From Trematomus loennbergii (Eukaryota > Chordata > Actinopteri > Perciformes > Nototheniidae), in contig JAAOOA010000116.1 in NCBI GenBank assembly GCA_012861695.1, positions 25,534,970 through 25,598,969 on the forward strand: 64,000 nucleotides of DNA. The letters run 5' to 3'. The notes below the pieces were generated by a model that ran no database searches, was not told the origin of the DNA, and saw only the letters and a list, made by a program, of their open reading frames with translations. The position numbers and the translations under genes are program-made. Each line of letters starts with the position of its first letter. Position 1 is the first letter of the stretch. Shown here piece by piece: positions 1 through 12,800 of the stretch.

Positions 1-537
1 CTAAATTGTTGCCAAGCGTTGCGCTCAAAGTTACAATTATTTCATCTTTGACCTTGTTTACCACTGACTGTCAACGCACAAACAGATGACTGCTGTATAG
101 CGCCGCAAGCTAGCAGGGGACGTAACCATAAATCCCAAACTAGCTAGCTGTTTTCTCCGCAAGGCTCTGCTACCAACCTTGTGTTGTTTTAACCCTTTCA
201 ATATTCAAGATATGTATTGTCTCTATATTGTAACCGGCAGTTGCACTGTACAATGAAATTCTTACCGTCAGATTTTCCCACCTAAGTATTAAGAAACTAT
301 ACATTCAGACAAACATGTAAGATAAAAACTAGCAAAGAAGAACATTTTGAAATATAAACTGACATACATTACACAAATAAAGAAAGAAAGTAGAAAGAAG
401 TAGACTGTGCATTTTATCGAAGGTGTGTACAATTCCTGTCCCAGGCTAAAAGTCCATGATGTGCTGCATGCTAAAACTGAAACTAAATAAGATGTATAAA
501 CAGCAGGGTAGGGTATAGTGTGTAAATATAATTATGC
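1..537. other. no feature recognised
   Basis: AT-rich non-coding DNA with no exon, repeat end or long frame that I can identify. It is probably intronic DNA of the il10rb-like gene, between D1a (outside) and D1b. Confidence 0.4.
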
Positions 538-565
538 ATAAGAATTAGGGCTGTCAGTCGATTAA

Positions 566-2673
566 AGGGCCCATGTCATGGCCATTTCCACTGATCATAA
601 TTACATTGTTGAGGTATACTAAAATAGATTTATATTGTGCAATTTTCCAAACTCACATTGGTTTCGCATACAGCATCTCTGTAAAGTATGTGTATTCAGC
701 AGTATTCACTCTCTCCACTAAACGGCTCGTCGGAGCTCTTGCCCCCCCTCCCTGTGAGCCTAGTGTGCTCCGATTGGTCAGCTCGGCCACTCTGTTCTGA
801 TTAGTCAACCACCAGAGAGGCTCCGCCCATGTCTAACAGTGCTTTTTTCGGCTCGATCTGAGCTAACTAACCGAACTGTACCTACAACTGTTGTTATAGA
901 AGAGTAAGTTATTTTTACCTGTAATAAACTACTACTGTTTGATGAGAAATCAAATCATGGTTTGCTATATATGAATGATATGTTATAGGAGCAAATAATT
1001 CAGGGAAGAAAGGATAGGCCTACTAAGTATTTCCATCAAACTTTATTTTTAGAAATGTACAAAATGAACATAAATATACATATATACACGGTATATCATC
1101 CATTCCTCCCCGTTGTCGGCATCTTGCCTATCGCAGCCGGGGCTTTTTAGGACGAGGCATCAGTGTGGTAGTCCCGTCCCCATCATGTATTGTCCGCCAG
1201 GATCTGGCTGGACGAAATCAAATGCAAATCACAAAATATTAGAGAAACTTAGTTGTTTTAGATTAGGTTAGTAATAGTTGTGGTAGAAGTGTGGATCTAT
1301 CTAATCCATCTATCTAATCAACACAGTAAGCTTGCCTGCTAATATGCTAACCTAGCTTTCTTGTTTACCTTGGTAGCAAACACGATATGAACGGTAGCTC
1401 GGAGGAACGGCAACTATGATGTAGTGTAATAAAACTACTATGAACAAAAGCTAGTGGTTCATATTAGGCTAGCAATAACGTGTTTATAATTGCAATCTTA
1501 TACGGGTAGTCTGCTACGTTCGGTCATTCATTGTAACTGGCATGAATACAATGTTTTCTGCTAGCATGTATAGCTAGCCTCGTTAGCTATACATGCTATC
1601 AGCGTAGCACGGAGGAAAGCCAACTGTAATGTACTGACCGTACGGTAAATCACCCGGAGTATGAGTATTCCGTGTGTGAATGCAGACATTCTCCTGCCAT
1701 GACAAACATGTAAGGCCATCTGCTGACATTGTAGTTGATATATTTAAACGCTAGCAACGTCGTTAGCCCAGTAAGCACTGTGTCAATGGCTTGTTTAGTG
1801 TAATAAAACCACTATGAACAAAAGCTAGTGATTCATATTAGGCTAGCAAGAACGTGTTTACAATTGCAATCTTATACGGGTAGTCTGCTACATTCATTGT
1901 AGCTGGCATAACAACAATGTTTTCCCGAGCAAACCCATGTCTAGCTCCGTTGGTTAGCTCGGTAGCATACATGCTAGGAACGCCAGCTATAATGTAATTA
2001 CGTTTCGCGACTGACCGTACGGTAAATCACCCGGAGTATACTGTCTATGAGTATTTCGTGTGTGAATGCAGACATTCTCCTGCTATGAGATACATGTATG
2101 TAAGGCCATCTGCTGATATTAGAGTTGATATATGGAAACGCTAGCAGTCCGACACACGTTTACACATTTAAACAGTCGTGGTAGATACCTTGTTTGATAA
2201 ATACACAAAGAACAATGCAAACTTACAGGTTGTGTACCCGAATCTTCCCCTGCTCCAAACGGTCCAAACAAACTAGGAATAGCATCGTCCTTCAGTTTCA
2301 AATGCTGTGCATATCCGGCCTCAAACTGGGCAATGTTTTGGAAGCTTTCGTCTGTGAAATGCCGCGCACACAGTAACGTTCTTCGAACCTCTGAAGGAAC
2401 AGTGTTAAACAGAAATTTCAACCACTGACTTCGTCGTGGTTCTTCCGTCGTAGGACAAACAGCTCAGACATCATGCCGTACCCGGAACTAAATGGAAGAC
2501 TCAAATGGGCAGTGACGTATCTCCAACGAGCGTTTTGGGGAGGTATTTTCTGTGTTTTACTCGCTACAGGGTGTACTTTGAGGGTTTTGACTCTGCACAC
2601 CGTTTACATGCATAAAAACCTTCATAACACACAAGGGGACGGGTAATAACTGGAAAAGCATGATATGGGCCCT
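566..2673. mobile_element. Kolobok-type element inserted at TTAA in the hAT
   Basis: The ends AGGGCCCATGTCATG and CATGATATGGGCCCT lie between TTAA copies at 562-565 and 2674-2677. Removing it restores the hAT end. The TTAA target, purine-rich termini and a THAP remnant point to Kolobok rather than piggyBac. Tandem-like blocks near 1440-1720 and 1800-2080 repeat each other. Confidence 0.7.
2119..2421 (-). pseudogene. THAP-domain remnant of the TTAA element
   Basis: The - strand frame has LCARHFTDESFQN and then LKLKDDAIPSLFGP, matching the C-terminal half of a THAP zinc finger (C..HF, then LKxxAxPxLF). The N-terminal cysteines are not in frame. Broken or truncated. Confidence 0.6.
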
Positions 2674-2843
2674 TTAAAATATTTAATCGCGATTAATCGC
2701 ATGATTGTCCATAGTTAATCGTAAATTAATCGCACATCTGTTCTAAATGTATCTTAGAGGGATATTTTTCAAGTTTTTAATACTCTTAACAACATATGAG
2801 TGGACAAATATGCTTTATATGTTTGTTTATTATCATTTGAACA

Positions 2844-2910
2844 GTGTGTGTGTGTGTGTGGTGTGTGTGTGTGTGTGTGGTGTGTTGTGTGTGTGTGTTT
2901 GTGTGTGTGG

Positions 2911-3009
<99 letters not shown>

Positions 3010-3010
3010 T

Positions 3011-3059
<49 letters not shown>

Positions 3060-3079
3060 TGTGTGTGTGTGTGTTGTGT

Positions 3080-3122
<43 letters not shown>

Positions 3123-3125
3123 TGG
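2844..3125. repeat. (TG)n microsatellite with GGTG interruptions
   Basis: About 280 bases of TG dinucleotides broken by extra G or T. Long valine-cysteine or histidine-threonine frames across it are artefacts. Confidence 0.98.
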
Positions 3126-3459
3126 ATGGTCGTTGGAGCTATGTGCAGGCATATATGCTCGAACGGGAGCTGCCTGGACGCTCATGTTGCGCACACTATC
3201 CGTGCTGAGTGTGCTGACTTTTCGTACAATGTCCCACTGTCTGGCTACGTGCATAAAGTCAAGTGCTCGGCGCAGTTGTCGGCGAAATGTCGCTCCTCTG
3301 TTTTCATTGAAACAGCTCCTTATATCCGTTAGCGCAGCTAGCTAGCACAAGATGCTAACAACAACAACAACACATGTAAGGTGTGCCTTGCTCGCCCCAC
3401 ACATACACACACCTGAAGTTACCTACTGTAACTCCAGCTTCTATGAGTATTGGCGTAGC

Positions 3460-3613
3460 CCTCTAAGGCTATCGCTATTGGGTAATCCCCCTGCGCACCC
3501 CGTAGCACTGAAACACTTGTAGTCCACGCCCGCCCGCAAGGTGGGCCCCACCCTCGGCTCCCTTCCGGTATAAATAGGAAGGAGGCCCGACAATCTGCTC
3601 CCACACAAAACAA
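3460..3613. repeat. left inverted terminal repeat of the DIRS-like element
   Basis: It runs from GGCTATCGCTATTGGGTAAT to about GACAATCTGCTCCC and is reverse-complementary to 8203-8352 with few differences. A TATAAATA box lies in both arms (3570-3577 region). Confidence 0.8.
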
Positions 3614-4696
3614 CTTCTTCAGCTATTCGTGGAGCCAGTGGGGCCCAGAACTTAGAGGGCGAAGCCATATACGAAATAGAACTGAAGTTACCTACTGTAA
3701 CTCCAGCTTCTATGAGTATAGGCTATCGCTATTGGGTTAAGGGCGAAGCATGATGTAGTCTGCGCCCCACTGGGTCGCCCCGGTACAAGAAGCACAACCA
3801 CACCTGCTCAGATAATAACCCATGCCTATTGCGCCATGCGAATGGCGCATCACAGTCCCTGGAATATATCATAACATGAATATTTACCATGAGAGGACGA
3901 AGGCTGGGAATAATACATACCCGTCCGCTGTGAGAAAGTAGAGACGAAAAGTCACACTTTGCCCAGTGACAGAAGGAGGGGGAATAGCAGCTCTCTGTGT
4001 GCAGACAGGCAGAAGAGCGCACAGCTGGGTCCGCAACATCACACACTCTGACAAGACATTCCGTACGAAATGTGTCAGGGGAAAAAAGGGGGACGTCCCC
4101 TCTCATAAGAGGGAAATACAAGCCACTCTCCGTGTGCCGAGGCAGGAGAGAGGCGCACAGCTGGATCCCTGACGTCACTCACTCTGACAGGACACTCAGC
4201 ACAGGGTGTGTCAGAGAGGAATGGGAGACATCCCTCAATAAAATTGAATAAATGAACAGGGAGAAGACCAAGAAGCAGCAGAGCAAATGTCTTCCACTGA
4301 CATTCCTCCGTGCAAAGCCGTGGAGGAGGAAAACATTCCTCTGGCTTTGAGGAGGGGGAAAGAAGCCAGCCAGGGTGATCACTCTTGACCTAAAAAAGTT
4401 TGTGATGACCTTAGCCTTAGGCATGAAGCCGGTTTAGCATAAACGGCTGTCCTCCCTGGCGATTGAAGTAGGCTGCCGTGGCCTGTTGGCTGGGCGAATC
4501 AACACATGTTTTGATTGTACAGCACGGGGCGAAGAGCTGGAATACTTCCCAACCCGGGGAACAGCTCCAGCACATTTACCCCTGACGCACGGGGTCGGTG
4601 CGTGGGCGAATGAACCACCTCTGGAGACCCCTCCTGTGGGGGAGACCCCGGGGAATCCCCACGTGATCAGCTGACGTCATGCTGAGCAGCTGTATC

Positions 4697-5101
4697 ACGG
4701 AGAGGGCTGTCACCACGCTGTGGGATGTGACACGCTGGATAGGGAGCTGTCAGTTCCTCCACTCGCTGCAGCGAGAGCCGCACTCTGTTGCTGAGTTTTA
4801 TTCCACTCGCAGATAAATGAATGTCGGGGGGGAAGAGGACAACTCGAGCGAGCTATGCAGTTTATAAACCAATAGGTTAAAACAGCAGGCTTCTGCAGCG
4901 AATGACCCACCTCTGGAGTCTACTCCTGTGGGGGAGACCCATGGGGATCTTTGAGCTTTGACAGATGCGATACGAGATGTAACGTCTGTAAAGCCAGGGA
5001 ACATCCAAACCGCAGACGATTGTCTGGTCGGATATTCCCTGAAAAGAGAAACGCAGGAATTTCCTGTGTTTCGGGATGGTCGGTATGGAAGTATGCATCA
5101 T
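4697..5101 (-). pseudogene. second, duplicated DIRS reverse transcriptase fragment
   Basis: Repeats part of the 5389-5946 region (PKHRKFLRFSFQGISDQTIV and a C-terminal LEL..FIYL piece) with deletions. It represents an internal duplication of the element. Confidence 0.6.
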
Positions 5102-6151
5102 CCTTCAGGTGGAAGTGAACCAGTCGTCCTGGTTAACACATTCCAGCACCTGTTTGATCGTCAGCATGGGAATACTGACAGATCAAGGATGGGTCTCACT
5201 CCCCCGTTGGAGAGGCTTCTCTGTGATATGCTGTAATGGTCGTCATGACCGTGCTCTGTAGGAGGCATATCTGGGACAGAGGAATGCCGCGAGCTATGCA
5301 GTTTATAACCCAATAGGTTAAAACAGCAGGCTTCTGCAGCGAATGACCCACCTCTGGAGTCTCCTCCTGTGGGGGAGACCCATGGGGATCACCGCGTGAC
5401 CAGCTGACGCCAATGCCGAGCAGCTGCGTCACGGAGAGGGCTGTGCGGGTTTAGACACGCCGGAGGAGATCTCGCTGCAGTTCCTCCACTCGCTGCCGCA
5501 AGAGCCGCGCTCTGGTGGCTGAGTTTAATTCCACTCCCAGATAAATGAATGTCTGAGAGGGGAGAGGGCAGCTCTTCTCCAAATTCATTATGAAACCCAG
5601 GCTTTGACAGATGCGATACGAGATGTAACGTCTGTAAAGCGACTTCCTCATGCTGGATCGAGCCAGCAAATAGCAGGTCGTCCAGAGAAAAAACCTCATT
5701 CTCATCCCTCCTCTCTGTGTAGTGGCTCCAGCCTTCTCTACACAAAATGCGAGGAGCCAGGGAACATCCAAACAGCAGACGATTGTCTGGTCTGATATTC
5801 CCTGAAAAGAGAAACGCAGGAATTTCCTGTGTTTCGGGATGATGGGTATGGAAGTATGCATCCTTCAGGTGGAAGTGAACCAGTCGTCCTGGTGAACACA
5901 TTCCAGCACCTGTTTGATCGTCAGCATGGGAATACTGACAGATCAAGGATGGGTCTCACTCCCCCGTTGGAGAGGCTTCTCTGTGATATGCTGTAATGGT
6001 CGTCATGACCGTGCTCTGTAGGAGGCATATCTGGGACAGAGGAATGCCGCGAGCTATGCAGTTTATAAACCAATAGGTTAAAACAGCAGGCTTCTGCAGC
6101 GAATGACCCACCTCTGGAGTCTCCTCCTGTGGGGGAGACCCATGGGGATCG
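4849..6151. repeat. three direct copies of a ~102-bp block
   Basis: Copies at 4849-4951, 5288-5391 and 6049-6151 start GAGCTATGCAGTTTATAA and end GGGGGAGACCCATGGGGAT. Shorter diverged pieces lie at about 6427-6480 and 6533-6570. Confidence 0.85.
5389..5946 (-). pseudogene. DIRS reverse transcriptase fragment
   Basis: The - strand shows LVHFHLKDAYFHTHHPETQE (from the LKDAYFHI motif), LAPR, SLDDLLFAGS (the YLDDLL catalytic box with Y changed to S) and LHLVSHLSKPGF. The overlapping frame 5451-5861 carries KHRKFLRFSFQG. Two frames alternate, so it is inactive. Confidence 0.75.
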
Positions 6152-6673
6152 GGCGCACATGCTCGAGATGTGTTGTGGTCGTCATGGCGACGAGCCACGT
6201 CAGAGCCCTCGCCGCCGCAGCCCGTGAGGCAACCCAAGGTGGGCCTGGAGCAAAAGGGCTGTGAGGGAGCCTCCACACGCTGCGTTTCACTCCGGCTCTC
6301 ATCATGAGGCGTGTACACGCTCAGGGGATGAGTGGAGGTGTGTCGTGACGTCCACATGAGGCGTCATAACTGCGCTCATGGGCTTATTATGTGTGGAGGA
6401 GACGTATCTCGGACAGAGGAATGCCGCGAGCTCTGCGGTTCATTAACCGATAGGTTAAAACCAGCAGGCTTCTGCAGCGAGCCCTGCTGTCTACTAATCA
6501 ACAGATTGGTGGCAGCTGGCTTAATTAGCGAACTCTGCAGTTTATTAACCGATAGATTAAAAACTGCAGGCTCTTACACAGAGTGGGGGGTGAGAAAACA
6601 CTTGATACTGATGACTCAGACAAAAAGTTTGGAAAATGAACTCTCCTTTTATTTTCCACACAACCCCAACACG

Positions 6674-8141
6674 TCAAAAACGTCTCTGCTTCCTCGGAGG
6701 CTCTGGTGGAGCAGACCAAGAGCGGGAGTGCCTCACTCCCCGTTGACCCACCGCTGGAAGACCCCTTTGTCTCTGGGGTGGGGGAGCGGAGACGTGGGAC
6801 GGAGCCCCTGCAGCCGCTGAAGGACCCTGACGCCGCGGCTGTGGGCGTCTCTCCGCCTGCCGCTGTGGCCGGGTCGGACGCTGCGGCTGCTGCGGGCGTT
6901 GATGCCGCTGTGGCCGCCCAGCAGGCTGGAGCCAGCTGACGTGCTGGCGGATGTCGTCCGCCTGTTCTGCAGCAGACTTCATGGACTCCACCATGGCGTG
7001 GAACTGGGGTCCGAACAGCCCGTCCGGGCTGATTGGAGCGTCCAGAAGCACCTTCCTGGCCGTCTCGTAAGTGACGCCTGCTGCAGCCAGAGGTGGCGCT
7101 GAATCTGCGTCACCCACGCGGCGATCCTCGCCTGGGAGACAGCGACGGACGCGCACAGTGTGAGCGCCGTGCTGGCCGCCTTGCCGATCTCCTCCGCTTC
7201 ATCAGCGGCCAAGGTGGTGGACCGCTCCACCAGCGTCACCACCGAGTTTGAGAGCAGCGCGATGTTGTTCGCCGCCGCCGCCTGAAAGGCACACTGGTGC
7301 ACCCGGTCGGCCTGGCGGGCGACATACTGGTCCCTGGGGGAGGCCAACGTAGGGCGCCGTCCGGCGATCACGTTGGCCTGTCTCACCCCAAAAAACGCCG
7401 TCAGGCTCGGCTCCAAAGAAGGGGTGGCTGGGAAACCAGCATCTGTGAACCCCTCCACCTTGGTGAGGGGAACAAATGTGGCCACCGGAGCCTTCAGGGT
7501 CCTCGGGTTCGCCGCCGCCCCCTCCTGGTACCTCCTGATGGCGGGGAAGCGTGGCCAGACCGGGTCACTCCTGACCGTCTGCACCCGCGAAAAAACTCCG
7601 GTCATATCGTCCGGAGCACACCTCTCCTGAGCTGGGGGAACGGGGAGACCTCTGCAGGCGGCCGCCTTGCATATGATCTCCGGTAGTTCCCCTAGGATGC
7701 CACCTATCACCGGCAGCGCCGTGGTGACGGAGAAGGGGACCGCGTGCTCGTCCGCCAAGCCGGCACCCTGCTCCGACTCTGTCTCCCCCGTCGGGGGAGA
7801 GGAGGGAGGGGAGAACCGTACGGTGAACCGTGGAGGGAGGCGGGGTAGGAGTCGTCCGACACCTGCCCGGCACTCGGCTCCAGGGACATGAGGCCGCCGT
7901 CCACGGGCTCGAAAGCCTGGACGGGCCAATCGTCCTCCTCGGCCGCAGCAGCGAGAGCGTCCGCTCTTCGCTTCCTGTCGTCCGCGGGGAGACGGGCACA
8001 GTGTGTGCATGCGACCTGCTGGCTGAGAGCCGCGTATGCGTGCTCTGGCCCCAGGCAGGATTCGCACATCGTGTGCTGGTCGTAACCCATAATGTATCCA
8101 GAGCCACATGAGGGACAATCTCTCACACAATTGCTGCTCAT
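6674..8141 (-). pseudogene. DIRS gag-like ORF, frameshifted
   Basis: It starts at ATG 8141 with MSSNCVRDCPSCGSGYIMGY, followed by CESCLGPEHAYAAL and CTHCARLP, three CxxC pairs typical of the N-terminus of fish DIRS gag proteins. Near 7820 the related sequence moves to another frame (VWPRFPAIRRYQ, then QYVARQADRVHQCAFQAAAA), so there is at least one indel. A third frame takes over near 7150 down to 6674. Confidence 0.65.
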
Positions 8142-8202
8142 GATTGCTCTGTTAATGAAAGTGTCTCTTGTGCTTCAGTAACGGGGTGCTGAAGAAAAAG
8201 AG

Positions 8203-8352
8203 GGAGCAGATTGTCGGGCCTCCTTCCTATTTATACCGGAAGGGAGCCCGAGGGTGGGGCCCACCTTGCGGGCGGGCGTGGACTACAAGTGTTTCAGTGC
8301 TGCGCGGGTGCGCAGGGGGATTACCCAATAGCGATAGCCTTAGAGGGCGAAG
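8203..8352. repeat. right inverted terminal repeat of the DIRS-like element
   Basis: Reverse complement of about 3460-3613. It lies just upstream (on the - strand) of the gag-like start at 8141 and carries a TATA-like box, so it is the probable promoter end of the element. Confidence 0.8.
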
Positions 8353-8625
8353 CCATATACGAAATAGAACCTCCCGGTTCCTTCGATGGCCAGTCCGGGC
8401 CTGCCGGTGAGTGTGGACGTGTGGTCTGCCACAAGCGGGCGGCAGGAGCGGGGCTGTCAGCATCCGCTTGTAGATGGTATTTTAAACTCGATGCGCTCTG
8501 AAACTACGGGGCGGGGCGGCCGAGGACAACAAATACAAATGCGTTAATTGCGTTAAAATAATTAGTGGCGTTAATTTTTTTATTAAACGTTATTAACGCG
8601 TTAACTTGACAGCCCTAATAAGAAT

Positions 8626-9666
8626 AGATAGATATAACAGTGTGAATATGAATGTAACATACATAGTGTGTTTTACTTCATAAAAACTGTCCGTCACAAA
8701 TTGGCTGCCTGTCTTGTTAGTGCAATTTATGGCTCAGCAACCTTAAACGTTAACACAGAGAGATCAATAAACACAAACACAGACATCGTTGAGATTAATT
8801 ATTATTCAGTTGCGCAACAACAAAGATAATCTTGGAGTACATCACCTGTCACAGCAGTCAATCGTGGAAATGCCCCCCGAATACCAGAAACAGAGGGCAG
8901 ATATAGGTTTTCTAAATGACACACAAACATGTTCCCTAACCATGTTTAACGCACACACATTGTCAGGTCTCCTAAACTTGGACATGATGTAGAAAGGTCA
9001 TCATCTCATGACGTCTTTAGGAGTCTTGCAGGATATGAATTATCCAATTAACAAAACCATGTACGTCTGCACATGAACGCACATACATTTTCCTTACATT
9101 AACCAACACACCAACATCCTTATCGTTTCGTTAGCTAAAGCATGCTGGATATGAACCACTAACTTTAGACTTTAACTGTATTATATCTGAGGAAGACCTC
9201 CCTTGGACTTCCTCTGACCTTTGCCAATTGACTTAACATGGGTACATCTGCTGATAATTGCGGAAGAGGCATGGAGCCTCTCTGACCTGTGTTACCTTAA
9301 TAAATAAGCGAGAAACACGCTGTAATAAGGATTCTGCCTTAACAGTCTTTTCCAGCACTCCACCAACTAGTATCACTTTTAGTTGAAAAAAAAAAGATGG
9401 CGGCGACCACAATTACAAAATCAAGGCTTAAAAACAGTAAGCTTGCTATAGACTGTCCATGTCATGGCCACAGTGAGGGTTATAACGGTTGAGTTCATGA
9501 TCAGATATTTCTTTGACAGCAAGGCATACTGTTAGCTTTGTGGGAAGTTACACACAGAAACACAATGACAACTCACACACAGTATCAAGCCCACAGCAGT
9601 GGATCATCACACCTGAAATGTAAATCACCAATGACAAAACCAATAATAACATAACTTTGTCCACAG
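8626..9666. other. no gene; possible retroelement end near 9175-9400
   Basis: Within an intron of the il10rb-like gene. A stretch with AATAAATAAGCGAGAAACACGC and a following A run (about 9298-9395) looks like a retroelement terminus, but no partner repeat is visible. The rest is unassigned. Confidence 0.3.
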
Positions 9667-9845
9667 ATCCTCAGTGATTTCATACAGAGCGAGCTGTGTG
9701 AATATCTCCACCCTTGAATGTGACTTCACCCGCATTCCACAAGGCATATATCAGTTTGGAAAGTATACAGGCAGAGTGCGGGCGCAGTCGGGGACAGAGA
9801 CCTCCGCCTGGGTGGAAAGTAACAACATTACCTTGGACAGAGAGA
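9667..9845 (+). CDS. il10rb: il10rb-like exon: second half of D1
   Basis: Acceptor ends CCACAG at 9666 and the donor is GTGAGT at 9846. The first base completes a split codon, so the exon enters in phase 2 and leaves in phase 1. The translation holds two cysteines ([12 protein letters not shown]), then [20 protein letters not shown] and [11 protein letters not shown], the usual strand F-G region of D1. Confidence 0.8.
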
Positions 9846-12800
9846 GTGAGTAGATGCATTCCGACATTTATCAGCAAGTACAGATTATCTGCAAAACATG
9901 TCATGTGAGAAACAATTTTAGGATGGATTATTATCGTTACTTTGTCCATATAGAATACTGGATAGGAGGGCAGAAATGCAAACGAGAGATGGTTGCAGGT
10001 TAAATATACCCCTTTTCCACTGAAATGAGTCCCAACCTAGCTCATAGCTGGGGCTAGTTCTCTTCGCAGTTAGTTCAACTTTCTAAGTCAGAACCCGTTT
10101 GCTTTTCCACCAACAAGAGCACAGAAAAGCCACGTCACGACATCACTGTGCACATCGCTGATTATCCCTCTCAATAACAGGGACTACATTCATGCATGGA
10201 TTTATTAAGAGAACTGAATACGGCTTGAGAAGTCAAATGATTTACGAGGGGAAATAACTCTGGATTTGGCTTTAAGCGCATTTTACAACTTTAAGACACC
10301 AATGATTTAAAAAAGGGCTATTCAAGTGTTCGTCCTGGGTAGTTGAATCAGCTAGTGTTTTTGGGACCAAATAACGTCACATACATGACATGGATTATGT
10401 TGTATCACCGTTTGGGCCCTCAAAAATGTGCTAAGTAGCCAGGTGTTCTTCCTGGAGGTTGGACAACTTCTCCAACTGTATACTCTTTATCAGAGTGGTT
10501 AACTGCTCACTGCTGTTATTATGACTCAGTGGTATTTGGCAACTGCTGCAGTGTTTCGCCTCTCATCCACCAGCATTTACCATTTCCTAATGCCAGCTGC
10601 TGCTTGAAAGTAGTAATCCAACCACTGTCTGACTTTCAAACTAATGTCCCATGATGAATAATTACCAATGATTATATATTATTAACTTTTAAATTGACAA
10701 TATGTAACAACATAGTGTTGTTTGTTTAAGTTTCTCTCATATTTCATGGATGATGTTAGCCCAGCCACCACCATTCTGAAAAATCAACAACCCAATATAG
10801 GGCCAACAAAGCAAAAAGTGCTGGTCTTAATTGTCATCGAACATTAACCGCGCAGACCTATAGCATATAATTATTCCCTATAAAAATATTTGATTAAGTA
10901 TACTTGTTCCACAATGCTAGCAAATAGGTTGTCATTCAAAGTATGGTGGATATGAAATATGTCTCAAGTATCAGATAATGAGATAATATTGCACAGCATT
11001 TATAAATCTATTAATAATAATACGTACTATTTTTATGGCGCTTTTACAAGTGCTCAAAGACGCTTAACATACACAATATGTTCAACATAATATAATCTGT
11101 AATAGTGTTCTAGCCACTTTGTGATCTCTGCGCTTCTCCTTTGCAACAACTTTGAGCTTTTGCCATGAGTTGCTCCACTCAAGCCTCTGAGGTACCCGGA
11201 CCCCGGTTCTCGGTGCCAGAATGGCAGAGTGTTGGTGCCGCAGTTAAAACCGTTTTTGGGGCCGAGAGCCGGCGCCACAGAATTGGAAACACGAAAATCG
11301 GCCCTGGAACCGCCTTGGTGGAAAAGGGATAATAGGGGTGGTGTGAATTTATAGAAGAAGCTAGAGTGACTTTTATTATGAGTGTGAGTTTGCTTTTCCC
11401 AGGGAGGCTATATCGTTGTTATAACTCTTCTCCATCTCTTCCTCAGCCGTCATCACTTCACCCAATGTCTCTCTCCTCTCCAATGCTGCTGCCATCGAGG
11501 TTATCATTCAAGATCCAGTGTTCAGGATCTCTTCACTCAGAGAGCTTTACAGCTCAGCTACCTACAAGATCACCTACTGGCAGGACGGCCAGAGGCAAAA
11601 GGTGTGATGAACTCTTTAGGTGTGGTTTGTTTCACAGTAGATCTCAAAAGGTTCCATGTGGCACACTAGAGCAACGCATTATAAGTTCTTTCTATAGCAT
11701 TCAGAGCATGGGGGGAACTGAGGGGGGGGATAAGAGTGCAGCATGGTTATCTGTGACCTCTGTAGTGTCCTGTAGCCGCTGCACACCTCCACCCTCCTAA
11801 ACAATCATCTGCTTTTCCTACAGACCAAGAACATGAGCAACATCCTGCAGAACCGGGTGGTTCTCAGTGACCTGGAGCCCTGGACCAGGTACTGCGTCCA
11901 GGTCCAGATCAGCACCGGGAGGAGGCCCAACCACCTCAGCCAGCCCAGCACCGCTGTTTGTGAGAGCACCACCATCGGTACGCTATTTACTGGATTGATT
12001 CATTTCTTTATCTATTTCTAAAAACACAGTGGGAGAAATGCTGGTAATCTTTTAATTGCCACATCGACATAAAATATTTTTGTTCTTCTAGCTCCTCCAT
12101 GAGGTTCACATTTCTGGTTCTTACTGACTGAAAAAAGATTTCCATTACATTTCTGAAACTCTTGCTCCCTCAGGATGTAGAAAAGTAAAATGTCTGATCC
12201 CTGAATTTCTGCACGAGGGGGGGGGAGTGCTGAGGTGTATAGTGCGTAAAAGTGGCCAAAGCTCTGCTGACTCAATCACTGCAGAGTTCCAAACCAGCTC
12301 TGGCATTAATATCAGCACCAGAACTGTGGGAGCTTCATGGGTTTTCATGGCCGACCTGCTGCATCAAGCCTTACATCACCAAGCACAATGCCAAGAATTG
12401 GATGGAGGGGTGTAAAGCAGGCCGCCACTGGACTCTGGAGCAGTGGAAACGTGTTCTGTGGAGTGACTAATCACGCTTCTCTATCTGGCCGTCTGATGGA
12501 CCAGTCTGGGTTTGGTGAATGCCAGGAGAACGTAACCTGCCTGACTGCATCGTGCCAACTGTAAAGTTTGGTGGAGGAGGGATATGCTATGGTTGTTTTT
12601 CTCGGGTTGGCCTGGGCCCCTTAAGGCCCTGACACACCAAAAAGTCACCAGAGAACTCGCCGACGCCGACTGTTGCGTCGCCGTGTTCTCCTGCGTCTTG
12701 GCCATGTGTCGCACTGGAACACACCACAAAGACTTCAGCCGAGCACGTACGAACTGCGCATGCGTGAGTGGCAATAACTCTCCTTACCAGCAGGCGGCGG

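Larger units (their letters stand above)
3411..8366 (-). mobile_element. DIRS-like retrotransposon, degenerate
   Basis: It combines a gag-like region with a leading zinc-binding motif, fragments of reverse transcriptase of the DIRS type, and terminal repeats in inverted orientation (about 3460-3613 against 8203-8352). Inverted termini are a DIRS hallmark. The first 37 bases recur at 3681-3717. No tyrosine recombinase or methylase was found. It sits inside the hAT and all its frames are broken. Confidence 0.7.
546..8617. mobile_element. hAT element hosting nested insertions
   Basis: The ends are TAGGGCTGTCA at 546-556 and TGACAGCCCTA at 8607-8617, flanked by the perfect 8-bp duplication ATAAGAAT (538-545 and 8618-8625). 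The 8-bp duplication and short TIR are hAT marks. Its own sequence is only about 546-565, 2674-3410 and 8367-8617, including the typical TTTAATCGCGATTAATCGC stretch. The rest is later insertions. No transposase was seen, so it is a non-autonomous copy. Confidence 0.85.

Noticed and set aside
2747..3345. Long open frames rich in Val-Cys or His-Thr
   Set aside because: They are translations of the (TG)n tract and carry no gene signal.
3560..3580. TATAAATA as a host promoter
   Set aside because: It sits in the inverted terminus of the DIRS-like element and is repeated in the other arm.
6979..8130. 383-codon - strand frame as a host gene
   Set aside because: It overlaps the gag-like region of the DIRS-like element and lies between its inverted termini.
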